Source: Nocardioides panzhihuensis (GTDB lineage Bacteria > Actinomycetota > Actinomycetes > Propionibacteriales > Nocardioidaceae). Taken from it: a stretch of DNA of 64,000 nucleotides. The stretch spans positions 558,001 through 622,000 of the forward strand of contig NZ_JACBZR010000001.1 of assembly GCF_013408335.1 (NCBI RefSeq). The letters are read 5' to 3'. Under the pieces are notes generated by a model. The model searched no databases and had not been told where the DNA came from. It was given only the letters and a program-made list of their open reading frames with translations. The position numbers were made by a program, and so were the translations under genes. Shown here in pieces: positions 63,491 to 64,000 of the stretch (positions are counted from its first letter, which is position 1; each line of letters begins with the position of its first letter).

Positions 63491-64000
<510 letters not shown>

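Overview
The window is very GC-rich, uses GTG and TTG starts freely, and carries an actinobacterial gene set: a 3Fe-4S ferredoxin and P450, an FprB-type reductase, a Z-prenyl synthase, a PIN-PhoH protein, FumC, and DUF559 and DUF6328 proteins. It looks like a Nocardioidaceae-type actinomycete (Nocardioides or Pimelobacter relatives). That placement is inferred from gene content and composition, not from a marker gene. No rRNA, tRNA or CRISPR array was seen.

Region 1 (1-28174) is a catabolic island for a bicyclic terpenoid, most likely a camphor-like ketone. It contains a 6-oxocamphor hydrolase homologue, a P450 with its own 3Fe-4S ferredoxin and two reductase genes, three short-chain dehydrogenases, a Baeyer-Villiger monooxygenase and an SMP-30 lactonase. 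It also has two CoA ligases and a beta-oxidation/C-C cleavage set: acyl-CoA dehydrogenase, MaoC, a Cys-less thiolase-like protein with DUF35 partner, a second thiolase, an enoyl-CoA hydratase and a CaiB CoA transferase. The proposed flow is: hydroxylate, oxidise to a 1,3-diketone, open by retro-Claisen cleavage, activate with CoA, insert oxygen, open the lactone, then beta-oxidise. Three paralogous TetR regulators lie inside the region. Eleven copies of one palindrome (AAACAA-N4-TTGTTT and close variants) sit in front of nearly every transcription unit, so the region reads as one regulon. A fused acyl-CoA mutase (IcmF type) and a VOC-family gene at its left and middle are decayed.

Region 2 (28210-36292) is a remnant of an integrative, probably conjugative, element. 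It has two small DNA-binding proteins, a frameshifted MobF relaxase-helicase and a tyrosine integrase at the right edge. It also has an overlapping three-gene cassette (DUF4365-like nuclease fold, unknown, CoiA-like nuclease fold) that is a defence-system candidate. The element abuts yyaL (36293-38302). The first ~41 codons of yyaL have the element's codon use and the rest has the host's, which suggests integration inside the 5' end of yyaL.

Region 3 (36293-64000) is core-like chromosome of higher GC3. It contains a PucR/GAF regulator with a branched-chain-type ABC transporter (livG-F-K-H-M) and a divergent secreted tannase-family esterase. It also holds an APC permease, an ArsR-like regulator with divergent MFS pump, a hemolysin-III protein, a Z-isoprenyl synthase, PIN-PhoH and a lytic transglycosylase. 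After these come class II fumarase, a spermidine-synthase-like protein, an SDR, NfeD/SPFH membrane proteins, a DUF559 protein, an inositol-phosphatase-family protein, a GNAT acetyltransferase and, at the right edge, the C-terminal part of a class I fumarase.
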